DNA of 64,000 nucleotides from Lachnospiraceae bacterium (GCA_023664705.1 JAMPFE010000005.1:62001-126000); one strand, 5' to 3'; positions 48,385 through 56,583 are shown, numbered from the stretch's first letter. The notes: generated from the letters alone by a model not told the origin. A program made the numbers and translations.

Positions 48385-49446
48385 TCAGATATGCACAAGG
48401 CTTTTGGTCGCGGCTGTGAGATCCGCGCAGCCCTCCTCCGTCAGCACCGCCATATCGCTTATCTTCACGCCGAAGCGCCCCGTGCTTATCCCGCAGGCGG
48501 TCGAAAGCGCGGTCTTGGCTTTCAGCGTAACGCTGCTGCCCTGCCGCAGAAACGGCGGCTCGACGGCTTCCAAGCCTATCCCGTGCGCGAAGTTCACCGA
48601 GCAGTACTTGTCCGCGCCCCAGGCGTTCAGCGTTGCCTTTGCCACGCTGTCGGCGACCTTGCCGCCTATGCCCGCGCGGAGGGTCTTTAGCCCGTCCTGC
48701 AGCGCGCACGCGACCGCGTTGTACATATTGTCGCGCGTCGAGTCTATCGAGCCGACCGCGACCGTTCTGCACATAGACGCGCAATAGCCGTTATACCGCG
48801 CGCCGAATTCCAGAATAAGGAGATCCCCGTCCCGTATCTGCCTGTCGGACGGCTTGGAGCGCTGATTTGCGGTATTCTCGCCCGACAGCACAACGGTCGG
48901 GAACGCTGTCTCCTCCGCGCCGTAATCCATTATATAAAAGCCCAGCAGCGCCGCTATCTGCCGCTCGGTCATTCCCTTGCGCGCCGTGCCGAGTATGCGC
49001 TCGTAAGCCTTGTCGCATATCTTCTGCGCGTTGAGTATCGCGACTATCTCCTCGTCAGCCTTGACCGTCCGCATCTGCACAAGCTTTTCCGACAGCTCGT
49101 CGGAGGCGAGCACGTTCGCGTAATGGAGCTGCTCCTTGTAGGTGTTGAACTCGGCGACGGTTATCTTGTCGGCTTCCGTGTAAATGCGCTTGACGCTGTA
49201 TTTTATCAGCAGCTCGAGCATCTGCCTGCCGCTGCTGAGCACCTGCACCGAAAAGCCGTCCGCTTTCCCGACCGCCTCCTCGAAATCCCGAGCCGTCACA
49301 AACAGTATGCACCGCTCGTGAAATGCGAGCAGAATAGCGTTCTCAACGGGAAACCCGCATATATACCTCAGCGAAAGCGGCGAGGTTATCAGCGCGGCGC
49401 CGCGCTCGTCGGGAAGCCAATCGATAATACTGTCGACACGGCTCAT
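48385..49446 (-). CDS. M24 (aminopeptidase P-like) homologue lacking metal ligands
   Basis: The 353-residue protein has the creatinase N-terminal domain (1-125) and the pita-bread M24 domain (130-350). The metal site is degraded. The first Asp (usual LDFG) is Glu213 in ILEFG, and the second Asp (usual SDITRT) is lost in CASMCRT. His288 remains in FAHGIGLE. The Glu of TVEPG is replaced in LSTACGIS, and the last Glu (usual GVRIED) is Ser330 in GVKISD. It is therefore probably not a metallopeptidase. Position between aroQ and efp is where a PepP-type gene is normally found in Clostridia. ATG overlaps the aroQ stop. Confidence 0.88.
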   Translation of the reverse strand: MSRVDSIIDWLPDERGAALITSPLSLRYICGFPVENAILLAFHERCILFVTARDFEEAVGKADGFSVQVLSSGRQMLELLIKYSVKRIYTEADKITVAEFNTYKEQLHYANVLASDELSEKLVQMRTVKADEEIVAILNAQKICDKAYERILGTARKGMTERQIAALLGFYIMDYGAEETAFPTVVLSGENTANQRSKPSDRQIRDGDLLILEFGARYNGYCASMCRTVAVGSIDSTRDNMYNAVACALQDGLKTLRAGIGGKVADSVAKATLNAWGADKYCSVNFAHGIGLEAVEPPFLRQGSSVTLKAKTALSTACGISTGRFGVKISDMAVLTEEGCADLTAATKSLVHI

Positions 49447-49883
49447 TTCTGTTCACCGAAGAGATAATCCAGCGCGTTCAAAGCCAGCATATAGCTGATT
49501 TTCCCGAAGCCCGCGATGCTGCCGCGGCATACGGGCGCGATAACGCTCGTTTTGCGGAACTCGTCGCGGTTGTGGATGTTGCTCAAATGCACCTCTATAA
49601 CGGGAACGGTTATCGCTGCGATAGCGTCGCGTATCGCGTAGCTGTAATGCGTATACGCGCCCGCGTTGAGGATGACCCCCGCGCAGTCCAGACGAGCCTC
49701 GTGCAGGCGGTCGATAATGCTGCCCTCGCTCGAGCTCTGGAAGAACGTCATATCGTACCCCATATTCTTCGCTCTCATAAACAGCTCGTCGTTGATAGCC
49801 TGCAGCGAATCGCCGCCGTAAACCGCGGGCTCGCGCTCGCCAAGAAGATTTAAATTCGGACCGTTGATAACCAGAATTTTCAT
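49443..49883 (-). CDS. aroQ: 3-dehydroquinate dehydratase, type II
   Basis: The 146-residue enzyme of the shikimate pathway has ILVINGPNLNLLGEREPAVYG with the catalytic Tyr, LDCAGVILNAGAYTHYSYAI and VIEVHLSNIHNRDEFRKTS with catalytic His and Arg contacts. All active-site elements look intact. It is 20 nt downstream of the TIM-barrel gene. Confidence 0.97.
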   Translation of the reverse strand: MKILVINGPNLNLLGEREPAVYGGDSLQAINDELFMRAKNMGYDMTFFQSSSEGSIIDRLHEARLDCAGVILNAGAYTHYSYAIRDAIAAITVPVIEVHLSNIHNRDEFRKTSVIAPVCRGSIAGFGKISYMLALNALDYLFGEQK

Positions 49884-49903
49884 AGTTTCCCTCCGTTCGG
49901 GAG

Positions 49904-50743
49904 CTATAAGCTCTCGTAATATTTTTTCATCTCCGCGGCGTCCTCCGCCTGAGTGCCGTCGCTCTCGCAGATCACCGACGGCTGCAGCTTCCGCTTGTGA
50001 AGCTCCTCCATAAGCGGCTCATACCGCGGACCGTACCGCTCGTCCGCAAAGGTAAGGTGGCGCTTTTCGCCGCCCGCCGTGTACTCTATCCTGCTGAAAT
50101 GCACGTGCATATTCGACAAACGCTCGTGCCCGAGCTCATTTTCGATAAGGTCGAGCATTTTCGCGTAGTCCTCGCGCGTTTTTATGCCGCCGAGAGTGCG
50201 CGCGTTCAGATGCCCGAAATCCACCGTCGGCAAAAACCGCTCGTCAACCCCGCAGAGCTCCAGGACCTCCTCGAGAGTGCCGAGCTGATTTATCTTGCCC
50301 ATTGTTTCGGGGCATATGATAATATCCGACAGCCCGTTCTCGTCAAGCGCCTTTTGCGCGAGCGTCAGCGTCCGTTTCGCAAGGTAAGTCGCCTCGGCTC
50401 GGGTCATTTTCGAGCACGACCCCGAATGTACCACTATCTTCCGCGCGCCGACGGACTTCGCGGCTTTCGCGGCTTCGAGAATGTAGTTCACGCTGTTCAG
50501 GCGCTTTTCCTCCTCGACCGACGACAGCGAGATAAAATAAGGCGCGTGCAGCGTAATATAAATGCCGTTTTCCTCGGCGAGCCCCGGCAGCTCGTTCACG
50601 GCAGCCTCGCTTATGCGCACGCCGCGCCCGCACTCTATCTCGTAGCCGTTCAGCCCGAGCTCCCCCAGATATTGCGGCAGCTCCGCGGGGAATTTTCTCT
50701 TTCCCCAGCTAAGGGAATTTCCGCCGGGTCCGAATGTAATCAT
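49904..50743 (-). CDS. Endonuclease IV-like TIM-barrel protein
   Basis: The 279-residue protein is a sugar isomerase/endonuclease IV-type barrel. Probable metal ligands appear in order: YITLHAPYFIS, RKIVVHSGSC, IIICPETMGK, FLPTVDFGHLN, NMHVHFSRIEY and SVICESDGT. These match the zinc sites of AP-endonuclease 2 family proteins. It could be an endonuclease IV-like repair enzyme or a sugar-phosphate isomerase. A 1-nt TAATG overlap joins it to yqeG. Confidence 0.88.
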   Translation of the reverse strand: MITFGPGGNSLSWGKRKFPAELPQYLGELGLNGYEIECGRGVRISEAAVNELPGLAEENGIYITLHAPYFISLSSVEEEKRLNSVNYILEAAKAAKSVGARKIVVHSGSCSKMTRAEATYLAKRTLTLAQKALDENGLSDIIICPETMGKINQLGTLEEVLELCGVDERFLPTVDFGHLNARTLGGIKTREDYAKMLDLIENELGHERLSNMHVHFSRIEYTAGGEKRHLTFADERYGPRYEPLMEELHKRKLQPSVICESDGTQAEDAAEMKKYYESL

Positions 50744-51243
50744 TATTTCAACTCCAGATCATCGTAATTTCTTTGGAACACAAGGCTCTCTATCTTCCTT
50801 TTCAAACGGAACGTCCACTTATTTTCCAGATGAAACGGCTCCACGAGGACCGTCCGCATCCCCGCCAGATTGCCCGCCATAACGTCCGTGAAAATCTGGT
50901 CGCCTATGACCAGCGTCTCGGACTTCTTCGCGCCCATAGCCTTTACGGCGCGGTTCACTCCGAACGTCAGCGGCTTTGCGCCGTTCGCGGTAAACTGCAG
51001 CCCCAGAATACCCGCAAGCGGTGCGACGCGCCTTGTGTTATTGTTGGACACGACGCGCATTTTAATTCCCAGACTGCGCATTTTCTCCAGCCAATCCGTA
51101 ATGCCGTCCTCGGCGGCGGGGTTCCCGTGCATTGAAAGCGTATTGTCCATATCGAGTATCATCGCGGAGACGTTGTTCTCATAAAGGAAATTCTCGTCTA
51201 TCATAAGCACGTTTTTCAGCCAGAACGTCGGTTTAAAAAGCAT
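50743..51243 (-). CDS. yqeG: YqeG family HAD IIIA phosphatase
   Basis: The 166-residue protein has motif I AMILDMDNTLSMHG, motif II in MRVVSNNNTRRV and motif IV LVIGDQIFTDVMAG, as in YqeG/PGPP-type phosphatases. The family includes phosphatidylglycerophosphate phosphatases. The N-terminus starts LFKPTFWLKNV, typical of YqeG. It overlaps the preceding gene by 11 nt. Confidence 0.95.
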   Translation of the reverse strand: MLFKPTFWLKNVLMIDENFLYENNVSAMILDMDNTLSMHGNPAAEDGITDWLEKMRSLGIKMRVVSNNNTRRVAPLAGILGLQFTANGAKPLTFGVNRAVKAMGAKKSETLVIGDQIFTDVMAGNLAGMRTVLVEPFHLENKWTFRLKRKIESLVFQRNYDDLELK

Positions 51244-51661
51244 CTTTACCCCCGCCCGCGTACTTGGTCCGAGAGAAGCCCGCGGCGGCAGCCTTTGCCT
51301 TTTCCTCGCTCTTCGCGTAAACGTTCAGCGAAAGCAGGTCGCCGTCGGTATAAAAGCCCGCGCCGATACGGTACGTCCCGTCCGAGCCTACCAGCGAAAA
51401 CGCCTTGCAGCTCAGTCTCGTCGGGATAGTCATCATCTCGGCGTTCGGCGGAACGCTCTTGTCGAACGCGCTCTCCATAAGACGCGCGGGCGCGAGCGTC
51501 TTGTGATCCTCCGAATGGAGCGCGGAAGCGTACATCGTCGTCTCGTCCTCGGGGTCGTCGGGGTAGAAAATGAAGCTCCCCTGCTCCTTTCTTTCCATTA
51601 TCCAGCTCTCCTGAACAACGACCTCCCAGCCGAAGTCCAGCTTATACGTTTTAAAACCCAT
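51233..51661 (-). CDS. Hypothetical protein, 142 residues
   Basis: I recognise no family. The protein is soluble with probable mixed alpha/beta structure, containing LDFGWEVVVQESWIMER, GSFIFYPDDPEDETTMYAS and GTYRIGAGFYTDGDLLSLNV. The ATG at 51661 has GGAGG upstream. Its 3' end overlaps yqeG by 11 nt, so both are co-translated. The charged surface and single-domain size give no functional hint. Confidence 0.7.
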   Translation of the reverse strand: MGFKTYKLDFGWEVVVQESWIMERKEQGSFIFYPDDPEDETTMYASALHSEDHKTLAPARLMESAFDKSVPPNAEMMTIPTRLSCKAFSLVGSDGTYRIGAGFYTDGDLLSLNVYAKSEEKAKAAAAGFSRTKYAGGGKDAF

Positions 51662-51712
51662 ATTACCTCCAAAGCGTTTCGGTATACAGCGAAAATCCTC
51701 TTACAGCAATTA

Positions 51713-51735
51713 AAGCGGACAAAAACTGCCCGCTT
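51713..51735 (-). terminator. Hairpin downstream of rpsU
   Basis: AAGCGG (51713-51718) and CCGCTT (51730-51735) pair around a loop containing a T5 run. It lies about 30 nt after the rpsU stop. It may reduce, but probably does not abolish, read-through into the next genes. Confidence 0.5.
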
Positions 51736-51764
51736 CAACCGTTTTTTCTGTTAATCAGCGCAAA

Positions 51765-51938
51765 TCAGAACTTGCGCTTGCGAGCAGCTTCGGACTTCTT
51801 TTTACGTTTTACCGAAGGCTTTTCGTAATGCTCTCTCTTACGAACTTCAGCAAGAACGCCGTCCCTTGCGCATGAACGCTTGAAACGCTTAAGAGCGGTA
51901 TCAAGAGATTCATTTTTACCAAGACGAATTTCTGCCAT
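51765..51938 (-). CDS. rpsU: 30S ribosomal protein S21
   Basis: This 57-residue protein is S21: MAEIRLGKNESLDTALKRFK, a central RSCARDGVLAEVRKREHYEK and a basic end RKKKSEAARKRKF. Start ATG 51938 follows GGGAGGG. Its codons are less GC-rich than those of neighbours, as expected for a highly expressed ribosomal gene. It has a consensus promoter at 52011. Confidence 0.97.
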   Translation of the reverse strand: MAEIRLGKNESLDTALKRFKRSCARDGVLAEVRKREHYEKPSVKRKKKSEAARKRKF

Positions 51939-52010
51939 CTATATTTTCCCTCCCTTTGCCATCGGGCATAGGTTATCTACAAGTAGTAGTATACATAGAG
52001 TATATGAAAT

Positions 52011-52039
52011 ATTATACAACATAACTCCCGATTTGTCAA
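52011..52039 (-). promoter_or_regulatory. Sigma-A promoter of rpsU
   Basis: TTGACA (52034-52039) and TATAAT (52011-52016) on the minus strand are 17 bp apart, about 75 nt before rpsU. Confidence 0.9.
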
Positions 52040-52103
52040 GAGATTATCCAAAAAAATTAAGCACTTTTAATTTTTTGGCAATTTTGCCCAAATCCTCTTA
52101 ACA

Positions 52104-52460
52104 TTATTCGGTTATTATCCCCGAAATATCCACCTTCTCTCCGTCCGCCCAGAGGTGCTCGAGCTGATAAAACTCGCGCGTTTCCTCCAGAAAAACGTGC
52201 ACGATAACGTCCACATAGTCCAGCACTATCCAGTTGCGGCTCTGCGCGCCCTCGACGCTTTTGGGAGTTACGCCCGCCCGTTCCATGCGGTATTCCACCT
52301 CGTCGGCAAGCGCCTTCACCTGCGTGGTCGAGGACGCGGACGCTATCACGAAATAGTTCCCGAGTATCGTCAGATCGCCCACCTTAAGGGCGGTTATCTT
52401 CGTCGCCTTCTTGCTGTCAAGCGCCTTTACGGCTATCTCAAGTTCTTCTCTGTCGGTCAT
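52104..52460 (-). CDS. rsfS: Ribosomal silencing factor RsfS
   Basis: The 118-residue protein is the Iojap/RsfS factor, which binds L14 and blocks subunit joining. Markers are KKATKITALKVGDLTILGNY, TTQVKALADEVEYRM and NWIVLDYVDVIVHVFLEETR. It is the last gene of the rdgB-nadD operon, with an ATGA overlap to yqeK. Confidence 0.96.
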   Translation of the reverse strand: MTDREELEIAVKALDSKKATKITALKVGDLTILGNYFVIASASSTTQVKALADEVEYRMERAGVTPKSVEGAQSRNWIVLDYVDVIVHVFLEETREFYQLEHLWADGEKVDISGIITE

Positions 52461-53050
52461 AGGCTCTCCTTATTTTTATTGAATTGCAGATAATAGTTAT
52501 ACGCCTCAAACGTTGAAAGCGGCAGCATACCGCACTTTGCGCACACGCTGCTTATCTGATAGATAAGCGCCACGGACATCGCCAGATCGAGATCCTTATA
52601 GCAATATTCGCGCATCCTCTCAACGCCCTTGTAGCTGCGCTCCTCCGAAATCATATCGCCGAGGTACACTATCTTTTCAAGGTCGCTCATTCTCGCGCAG
52701 CCCACGGTATGATAGCGAACGGCGCGTATCACCTCGCCGTCGTCGATTTTCAGCACCTCGCGGACGTAATATCCCCCCGCGACGCCGTGCCAAAGCGCCT
52801 TTGCGGCAATTTCGGCGGGGTCGGGAGACAGCCCGCTGTCCACCGTGTATTGCTTCTGCCGCTCGGGCAGATCCTCCTTCATTATATCGTGCAGCATTCC
52901 CGCGAGATAGCTGCGCTGCTTGTCCGCGCCGAATTTCTCCGCGAGCCTGAAACACTCCTCCGCCACGTTCATGCTGTGCTGAAAGCGCTTCTTCGACAAG
53001 CGCTCCCTCAGCAAGTCCTCGTAGCGGTCGTAATCCACATACTTACTCAA
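52457..53050 (-). CDS. yqeK: YqeK, HD-domain diadenosine tetraphosphatase
   Basis: The roughly 197-residue protein is an HD hydrolase: KKRFQHSMNVAEECFRLAEK (first His), YLAGMLHDIMKEDLPE (HD), ALWHGVAGGYYV, IRAVRYHTVGCARMS and LGDMISEERSY (last Asp). YqeK cleaves Ap4A symmetrically. Start is probably TTG 53050, inside the end of nadD, with AGAGG upstream. It sits in the widely conserved yhbY-nadD-yqeK-rsfS order. Confidence 0.93.
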   Translation of the reverse strand: MSKYVDYDRYEDLLRERLSKKRFQHSMNVAEECFRLAEKFGADKQRSYLAGMLHDIMKEDLPERQKQYTVDSGLSPDPAEIAAKALWHGVAGGYYVREVLKIDDGEVIRAVRYHTVGCARMSDLEKIVYLGDMISEERSYKGVERMREYCYKDLDLAMSVALIYQISSVCAKCGMLPLSTFEAYNYYLQFNKNKESL

Positions 53051-53651
53051 CTTTTTGACCTCTGTACAAATCATTCGCCGCGATATATCCGGCAACGCTC
53101 CGCGGCACAAGCTCCGAGACGTCCCGTCCCTCGGCGAGCCTTTCGCGGACCTCCGTCGACGAAACGTCCACTACCGCCGTCGGCAGCACCTTTACCCTGC
53201 CCATTTCCGCCGCGAACTCCAGCATATCCGTGAAATTATCCCCGCCGCGCGCAACGGCAACGACCTTGCTCTCCTTCAAAATGCTTTCATACTTGTACCA
53301 TTTCTCGAACGAAAACAGCATATCCCCGCCTATAAGCAGATAGAACTGCGCGTCGGGACACCGCTTCGCGAGCGCCCTGATAGTGTTTATCGTGTAGCTC
53401 ACGCCGCCCATTTCGCGCTCTATATCGCTTATCTCGACTTCGCACTTGTCCGAAATGCCCGAAAAAGCCAAGCGGCACATCTCCGCGCGTTCGTCGAACG
53501 GCAGCAGCCTTGTATCCTTATGCGGCGACTCGAACGTCGGCACGATAAGCAGCTTTCGCAATTTAAGCTGCTCTATCGCCTCTTTCGCGAGATTTACGTG
53601 CCCGTTATGCACGGGATTGAACGCTCCGCCGAAAATTCCCGTCTTAATCAA
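53043..53651 (-). CDS. nadD: Nicotinate-nucleotide adenylyltransferase
   Basis: The 202-residue enzyme shows the nucleotidyltransferase motif GIFGGAFNPVHNGHVNLA, FESPHKDTRLL, FYLLIGGDMLFSFEKWY and STEVRERLAEG in the ISSTxIR position. It adenylates nicotinate mononucleotide in NAD synthesis. The start is TTG 53651 inside the end of yhbY; no ATG is nearby. Confidence 0.97.
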   Translation of the reverse strand: MIKTGIFGGAFNPVHNGHVNLAKEAIEQLKLRKLLIVPTFESPHKDTRLLPFDERAEMCRLAFSGISDKCEVEISDIEREMGGVSYTINTIRALAKRCPDAQFYLLIGGDMLFSFEKWYKYESILKESKVVAVARGGDNFTDMLEFAAEMGRVKVLPTAVVDVSSTEVRERLAEGRDVSELVPRSVAGYIAANDLYRGQKVE

Positions 53652-53940
53652 GCTCGATCACCCGCTTCTTTGGGTCGCGGCTTCTGCGCCACAGCACGAG
53701 CTTCCGCCCGATGACCGCCACGACCTCCGCTTCAAGCCGCGGCGCTATGGCGTCGGCAGCCTCGCGCGCGCTGTACTCGCAGCTCTCCTGAACCCCTATT
53801 TTGATAAGCTCCCGCGCGTTTATCGCGTTTTCGAGCTGATTTATTATCTCGTCGGTAATGCCGAGCTTTCCGATATAGAATATCGGCGTATAGCTCTGCG
53901 CAATTGAGCGCAAATGCGCCCTTTGTTTGCTTGTCAACAT
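53644..53940 (-). CDS. yhbY: YhbY RNA-binding protein
   Basis: The 98-residue CRM-domain protein has LTSKQRAHLRSIAQSY, PIFYIGKLGITDEIINQLE and ARELIKIGVQESCEY, the family pattern including a GxxG-like loop. It is linked to ribosome assembly. Its ATG touches the rdgB stop with no gap, and its end overlaps nadD by 8 nt. Confidence 0.95.
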   Translation of the reverse strand: MLTSKQRAHLRSIAQSYTPIFYIGKLGITDEIINQLENAINARELIKIGVQESCEYSAREAADAIAPRLEAEVVAVIGRKLVLWRRSRDPKKRVIELD

Positions 53941-54576
53941 TTAAGAAAATTTCTCCTCCAGTATCTTGGAAAGCTGCCCGAACGCGTTTGCGCGGTGGGA
54001 GATCCTGTTCTTCTCCTCCTCGCCGATAGTCGCCATGCTCTCGTCGTCGTCCAGCATAAAAATGGGGTCGTAGCCGAAGCCGTTCTTGCCCTTGGGCTTT
54101 TCCCCTATGTAGCCGCTGACCTCGCCCCTCACGGAGTATTCATCGTCCTCGGCATATATGAAATAAATCGAGCATACGAACCGCGCGTCGCGAAGCTCCC
54201 TCGCAACGCCGTGCATTTCATCGAGAACCTTTTTGCAGCGCTCCTTGTCGCTTGCGCCCTCGCCGGCGTAGCGCGCGGAATACACTCCCGGAGCGCCGTC
54301 CAGAAAGTCAATCTCCAGACCGCTGTCGTCCGCGATAGTCGGCGTTTTGGTAGCCTCCCAGACCGCGCGCGCCTTAATGTGAGCGTTCTCCTCGAAGGTA
54401 TCGCCGTCCTCGACGATCTCCTCGTCGAAGCCCGCGTCGCGCATAGACACAACCTCGAACCCGAACGGCGACAGCAGCTCCCTGAACTCGCGGAGCTTCC
54501 CCGCGTTGTTTGAAGCGATTATCAGCCGTTTTCGCCCCGGTATACTTTGCTCTTCACTCGATCGTTGATGTTCCAT
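53941..54576 (-). CDS. rdgB: XTP/dITP diphosphatase (RdgB/HAM1)
   Basis: The 211-residue enzyme has an about 15-residue N-terminal extension and then LIIASNNAGKLREFRELLSP. It also has TIADDSGLEIDFLDGAPGVY and ISHRANAFGQLSKIL, all HAM1 landmarks. It removes non-canonical purine triphosphates. First gene of the operon; promoter at 54611. Confidence 0.96.
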   Translation of the reverse strand: MEHQRSSEEQSIPGRKRLIIASNNAGKLREFRELLSPFGFEVVSMRDAGFDEEIVEDGDTFEENAHIKARAVWEATKTPTIADDSGLEIDFLDGAPGVYSARYAGEGASDKERCKKVLDEMHGVARELRDARFVCSIYFIYAEDDEYSVRGEVSGYIGEKPKGKNGFGYDPIFMLDDDESMATIGEEEKNRISHRANAFGQLSKILEEKFS

Positions 54577-54610
54577 AAAAAAATCCTTTCGTCAAAAATT
54601 GTTATCTTTT

Positions 54611-54639
54611 ATTATAGCACAAAAGTTTTAAGATGTCAA
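54611..54639 (-). promoter_or_regulatory. Sigma-A promoter of the rdgB-yhbY-nadD-yqeK-rsfS operon
   Basis: TTGACA (54634-54639) and TATAAT (54611-54616) on the minus strand are 17 bp apart, about 35 nt before the rdgB ATG. Confidence 0.92.
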
Positions 54640-54649
54640 GACCTCGCGG

Positions 54650-55108
54650 CTATATCTCACCGTTGTAATACCGTGTGATAAGCTCCGTCATACTTGAAGC
54701 GACTTTTTCCCAACAACATTCCTCGCCCATATCCTCGTGCATCCAAATATAGATAGTGCTCTCGTCGATAACGCCGTCCTTATCGGCGCGGTAGCAGTAA
54801 TAGTCGCCGCAGCCGTTCCCCGCGAAAAAGAGCAGCCTGCCAAGTCTCTCCTCATACGCGCCCTCGCCGAACTCCCGTTCGTAAAACGACCTCATGCTTT
54901 TGTTAAGCTCCGCCTGTTCCGTTATTTCCTTAGCCGACAGAAGAAGCCATTTATCGCCGTCAAGCTCCCGCAGCAGCGCCCTCAACTCTTTCGGAAACGG
55001 ATAGCCGACCGCCTTTTCGGCGCGTTTTATCTCGCTTTCGGGGCAAGGCGGCTGTATCTTTACATAATCGTTATCCTTAGACAGCTCCGAGATCAATTCC
55101 TTGTACAT
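54650..55108 (-). CDS. SMI1/KNR4 family protein
   Basis: The 152-residue protein has the SMI1/KNR4 (SUKH) pattern: PPCPESEIKRAEKAVGYPFP, ELRALLRELDGDKWLLLSA, then GRLLFFAGNGCGDYYCYRAD. SUKH proteins are often immunity proteins against toxins, though some have other roles. No toxin gene is near. It lies directly after a duplicated fragment of the ftsY 3' end, and AGGAG precedes ATG 55108. Confidence 0.9.
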   Translation of the reverse strand: MYKELISELSKDNDYVKIQPPCPESEIKRAEKAVGYPFPKELRALLRELDGDKWLLLSAKEITEQAELNKSMRSFYEREFGEGAYEERLGRLLFFAGNGCGDYYCYRADKDGVIDESTIYIWMHEDMGEECCWEKVASSMTELITRYYNGEI

Positions 55109-55130
55109 AACGCATTCTCCTAATCTTTAC

Positions 55131-55183
55131 CCCTCAGTCAAACAGCGCATTGACATAATCCTCGGGAATAAACTCCTGCATGT
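55131..55183 (-). pseudogene. Duplicated 3' end of ftsY
   Basis: These 53 nt match the end of the real ftsY gene (55476-55528) at 49 positions and encode MQEFIPEDYVNALFD plus stop, against LQEFVPEDYVNALFD in FtsY. Two of the four changes are silent and one is Val to Ile, so the copy looks like a diverged allele rather than random decay. Upstream of it the sequence is unrelated to ftsY. It separates the DUF7336-like and SMI1/KNR4 genes. Confidence 0.9.
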
Positions 55184-55203
55184 AACGGTACGGCAAACCG
55201 GAA

Positions 55204-55440
55204 TTATTCGCCGCACCGCGAGGTAAAAAATCCCTCCGTCCACATAGCTTTATCCACCTCATATTCGTCCGTCACAAAGCAATTCAGCGGATAATCCTTG
55301 AAGCCCTCCAAATTTTTGAAGCATTCAATCGCGTCATTAGCCCTTTCAACAGTCGAAAACACTCCCAACAGCTTTTCTTCATCATGGCTGCCAAAATCAT
55401 CGGTTAACTCATGGACGTGCCATAACAAATATACTTTCAT
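55204..55440 (-). CDS. DUF7336-like small protein
   Basis: The 78-residue protein begins MKVYLLWHVHELTDD and contains EEKLLGVFSTVERANDAIEC, GFKDYPLNCFVTDEYEVDKA and WTEGF, matching the DUF7336 pattern as I remember it. Such small proteins are frequent in immunity-gene clusters with SUKH proteins, but no activity is known. Start is ATG 55440; a TTG at 55452 is in frame. The gene is bracketed by the two copies of the ftsY 3' end. Confidence 0.75.
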   Translation of the reverse strand: MKVYLLWHVHELTDDFGSHDEEKLLGVFSTVERANDAIECFKNLEGFKDYPLNCFVTDEYEVDKAMWTEGFFTSRCGE

Positions 55441-55478
55441 ATAGACCCCCAAATACCGACTTATCGTTTTAGCCGCCC

Positions 55479-56573
55479 TCAGTCAAACAGCGCGTTAACA
55501 TAATCCTCGGGAACAAACTCCTGCAGGTCCTCAATCTTCTCGCCCACGCCGACCAGCTTCACGGGCAGCCCGAGCTCGTTCTTTATCGGGATTATAATGC
55601 CGCCCTTAGCGGTGCCGTCGAGCTTTGTGAGGACTATCCCCGTTATCTCGGCGCTCTCGTTGAACAGCCTTGCCTGATTTACGGCGTTCTGCCCCGTGGT
55701 CGCGTCGAGAACGAGCAGCGTCTCCACGCTCGCCTCGGGGAGCTCTCGGCTGATGATACGCGCTATTTTTTTCAGCTCCTCCATAAGGTTCTTCTTGTTG
55801 TGGAGTCTCCCCGCCGTATCGCAGAGCACGATGTCCGCGCCGCGCGCTTTAGCCGCCGAAATAGCGTCGAAAACCACCGCCGCGGGGTCGCTGCCCTCGC
55901 CGTGCTTTACGATATCGACGCCCGCGCGCTCCGTCCAGACGTTGAGCTGGTCGATAGCCGCCGCGCGGAACGTATCGGCAGCCGCCACGATGACCTTGTT
56001 GCCGCCCGCCTTGAACCGCGCCGCCATTTTGCCGATAGTGGTGGTCTTTCCCGCGCCGTTCACGCCGATGACCATGATAACGGACGGCTTGGTCTCGAGC
56101 TTCATCTCATTGCCGCCCGAAAGTATCCCCGTAATAATGTCTTTCAGCATCTGCTTTACGTCCGCGGGCTCGGTAGTCCCCGTGCGCTTGACCTCGGCGC
56201 GGAGCTTATCGCAGATGTCCGCGCTCGTTTCCGCGCCGATGTCGGAGAGGATAAGCGTCTCCTCAAGCTCGTCGAAGAAGTCCTCGTCGATTTTCGTAAA
56301 GGAATTTATCAGCACCTCGACCCTGCTCACAAAGCCGTCCTTGGTCTTTTTCAAGCCCTCGCGCAGCCTGTACAGGCTCTCCTCCTTTTGTTGAGCCTCG
56401 TATTCCTCCATATACTCGATATCCGCCTCGTGGTCGGTGAATATCGGCGTAACGCCCTGCAATCGCTCCAGCAGCGACGAGCCGCCCTCGGCGGTCTCCC
56501 CGCTCTGAACGTCCTCTTCCTCGTCGGGAACGTCAACTATCTTCCTGCGCTTGAATTTGTCAAATAATCCCAT
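55479..56573 (-). CDS. ftsY: Signal recognition particle receptor FtsY
   Basis: The 364-residue GTPase has an acidic N-terminal A domain (residues 10-80), the N domain, and a G domain with GVNGAGKTTTIGKMA, AADTFRAAAIDQL, LCDTAGRLHNKKNLMEEL, TKLDGTAKGG and PVKLVGVGEKIEDL. It receives ribosome-SRP complexes at the membrane. It starts 10 nt after smc, a conserved neighbour pair in Firmicutes. Its last 53 nt are duplicated downstream. Confidence 0.98.
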   Translation of the reverse strand: MGLFDKFKRRKIVDVPDEEEDVQSGETAEGGSSLLERLQGVTPIFTDHEADIEYMEEYEAQQKEESLYRLREGLKKTKDGFVSRVEVLINSFTKIDEDFFDELEETLILSDIGAETSADICDKLRAEVKRTGTTEPADVKQMLKDIITGILSGGNEMKLETKPSVIMVIGVNGAGKTTTIGKMAARFKAGGNKVIVAAADTFRAAAIDQLNVWTERAGVDIVKHGEGSDPAAVVFDAISAAKARGADIVLCDTAGRLHNKKNLMEELKKIARIISRELPEASVETLLVLDATTGQNAVNQARLFNESAEITGIVLTKLDGTAKGGIIIPIKNELGLPVKLVGVGEKIEDLQEFVPEDYVNALFD

Positions 56574-56583
56574 TTAATTCTCC

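Noticed and set aside
52457..53110. Start of YqeK at 53110
   Set aside because: This would overlap nadD by 68 nt with residues unlike the family; TTG 53050 with AGAGG upstream fits better.
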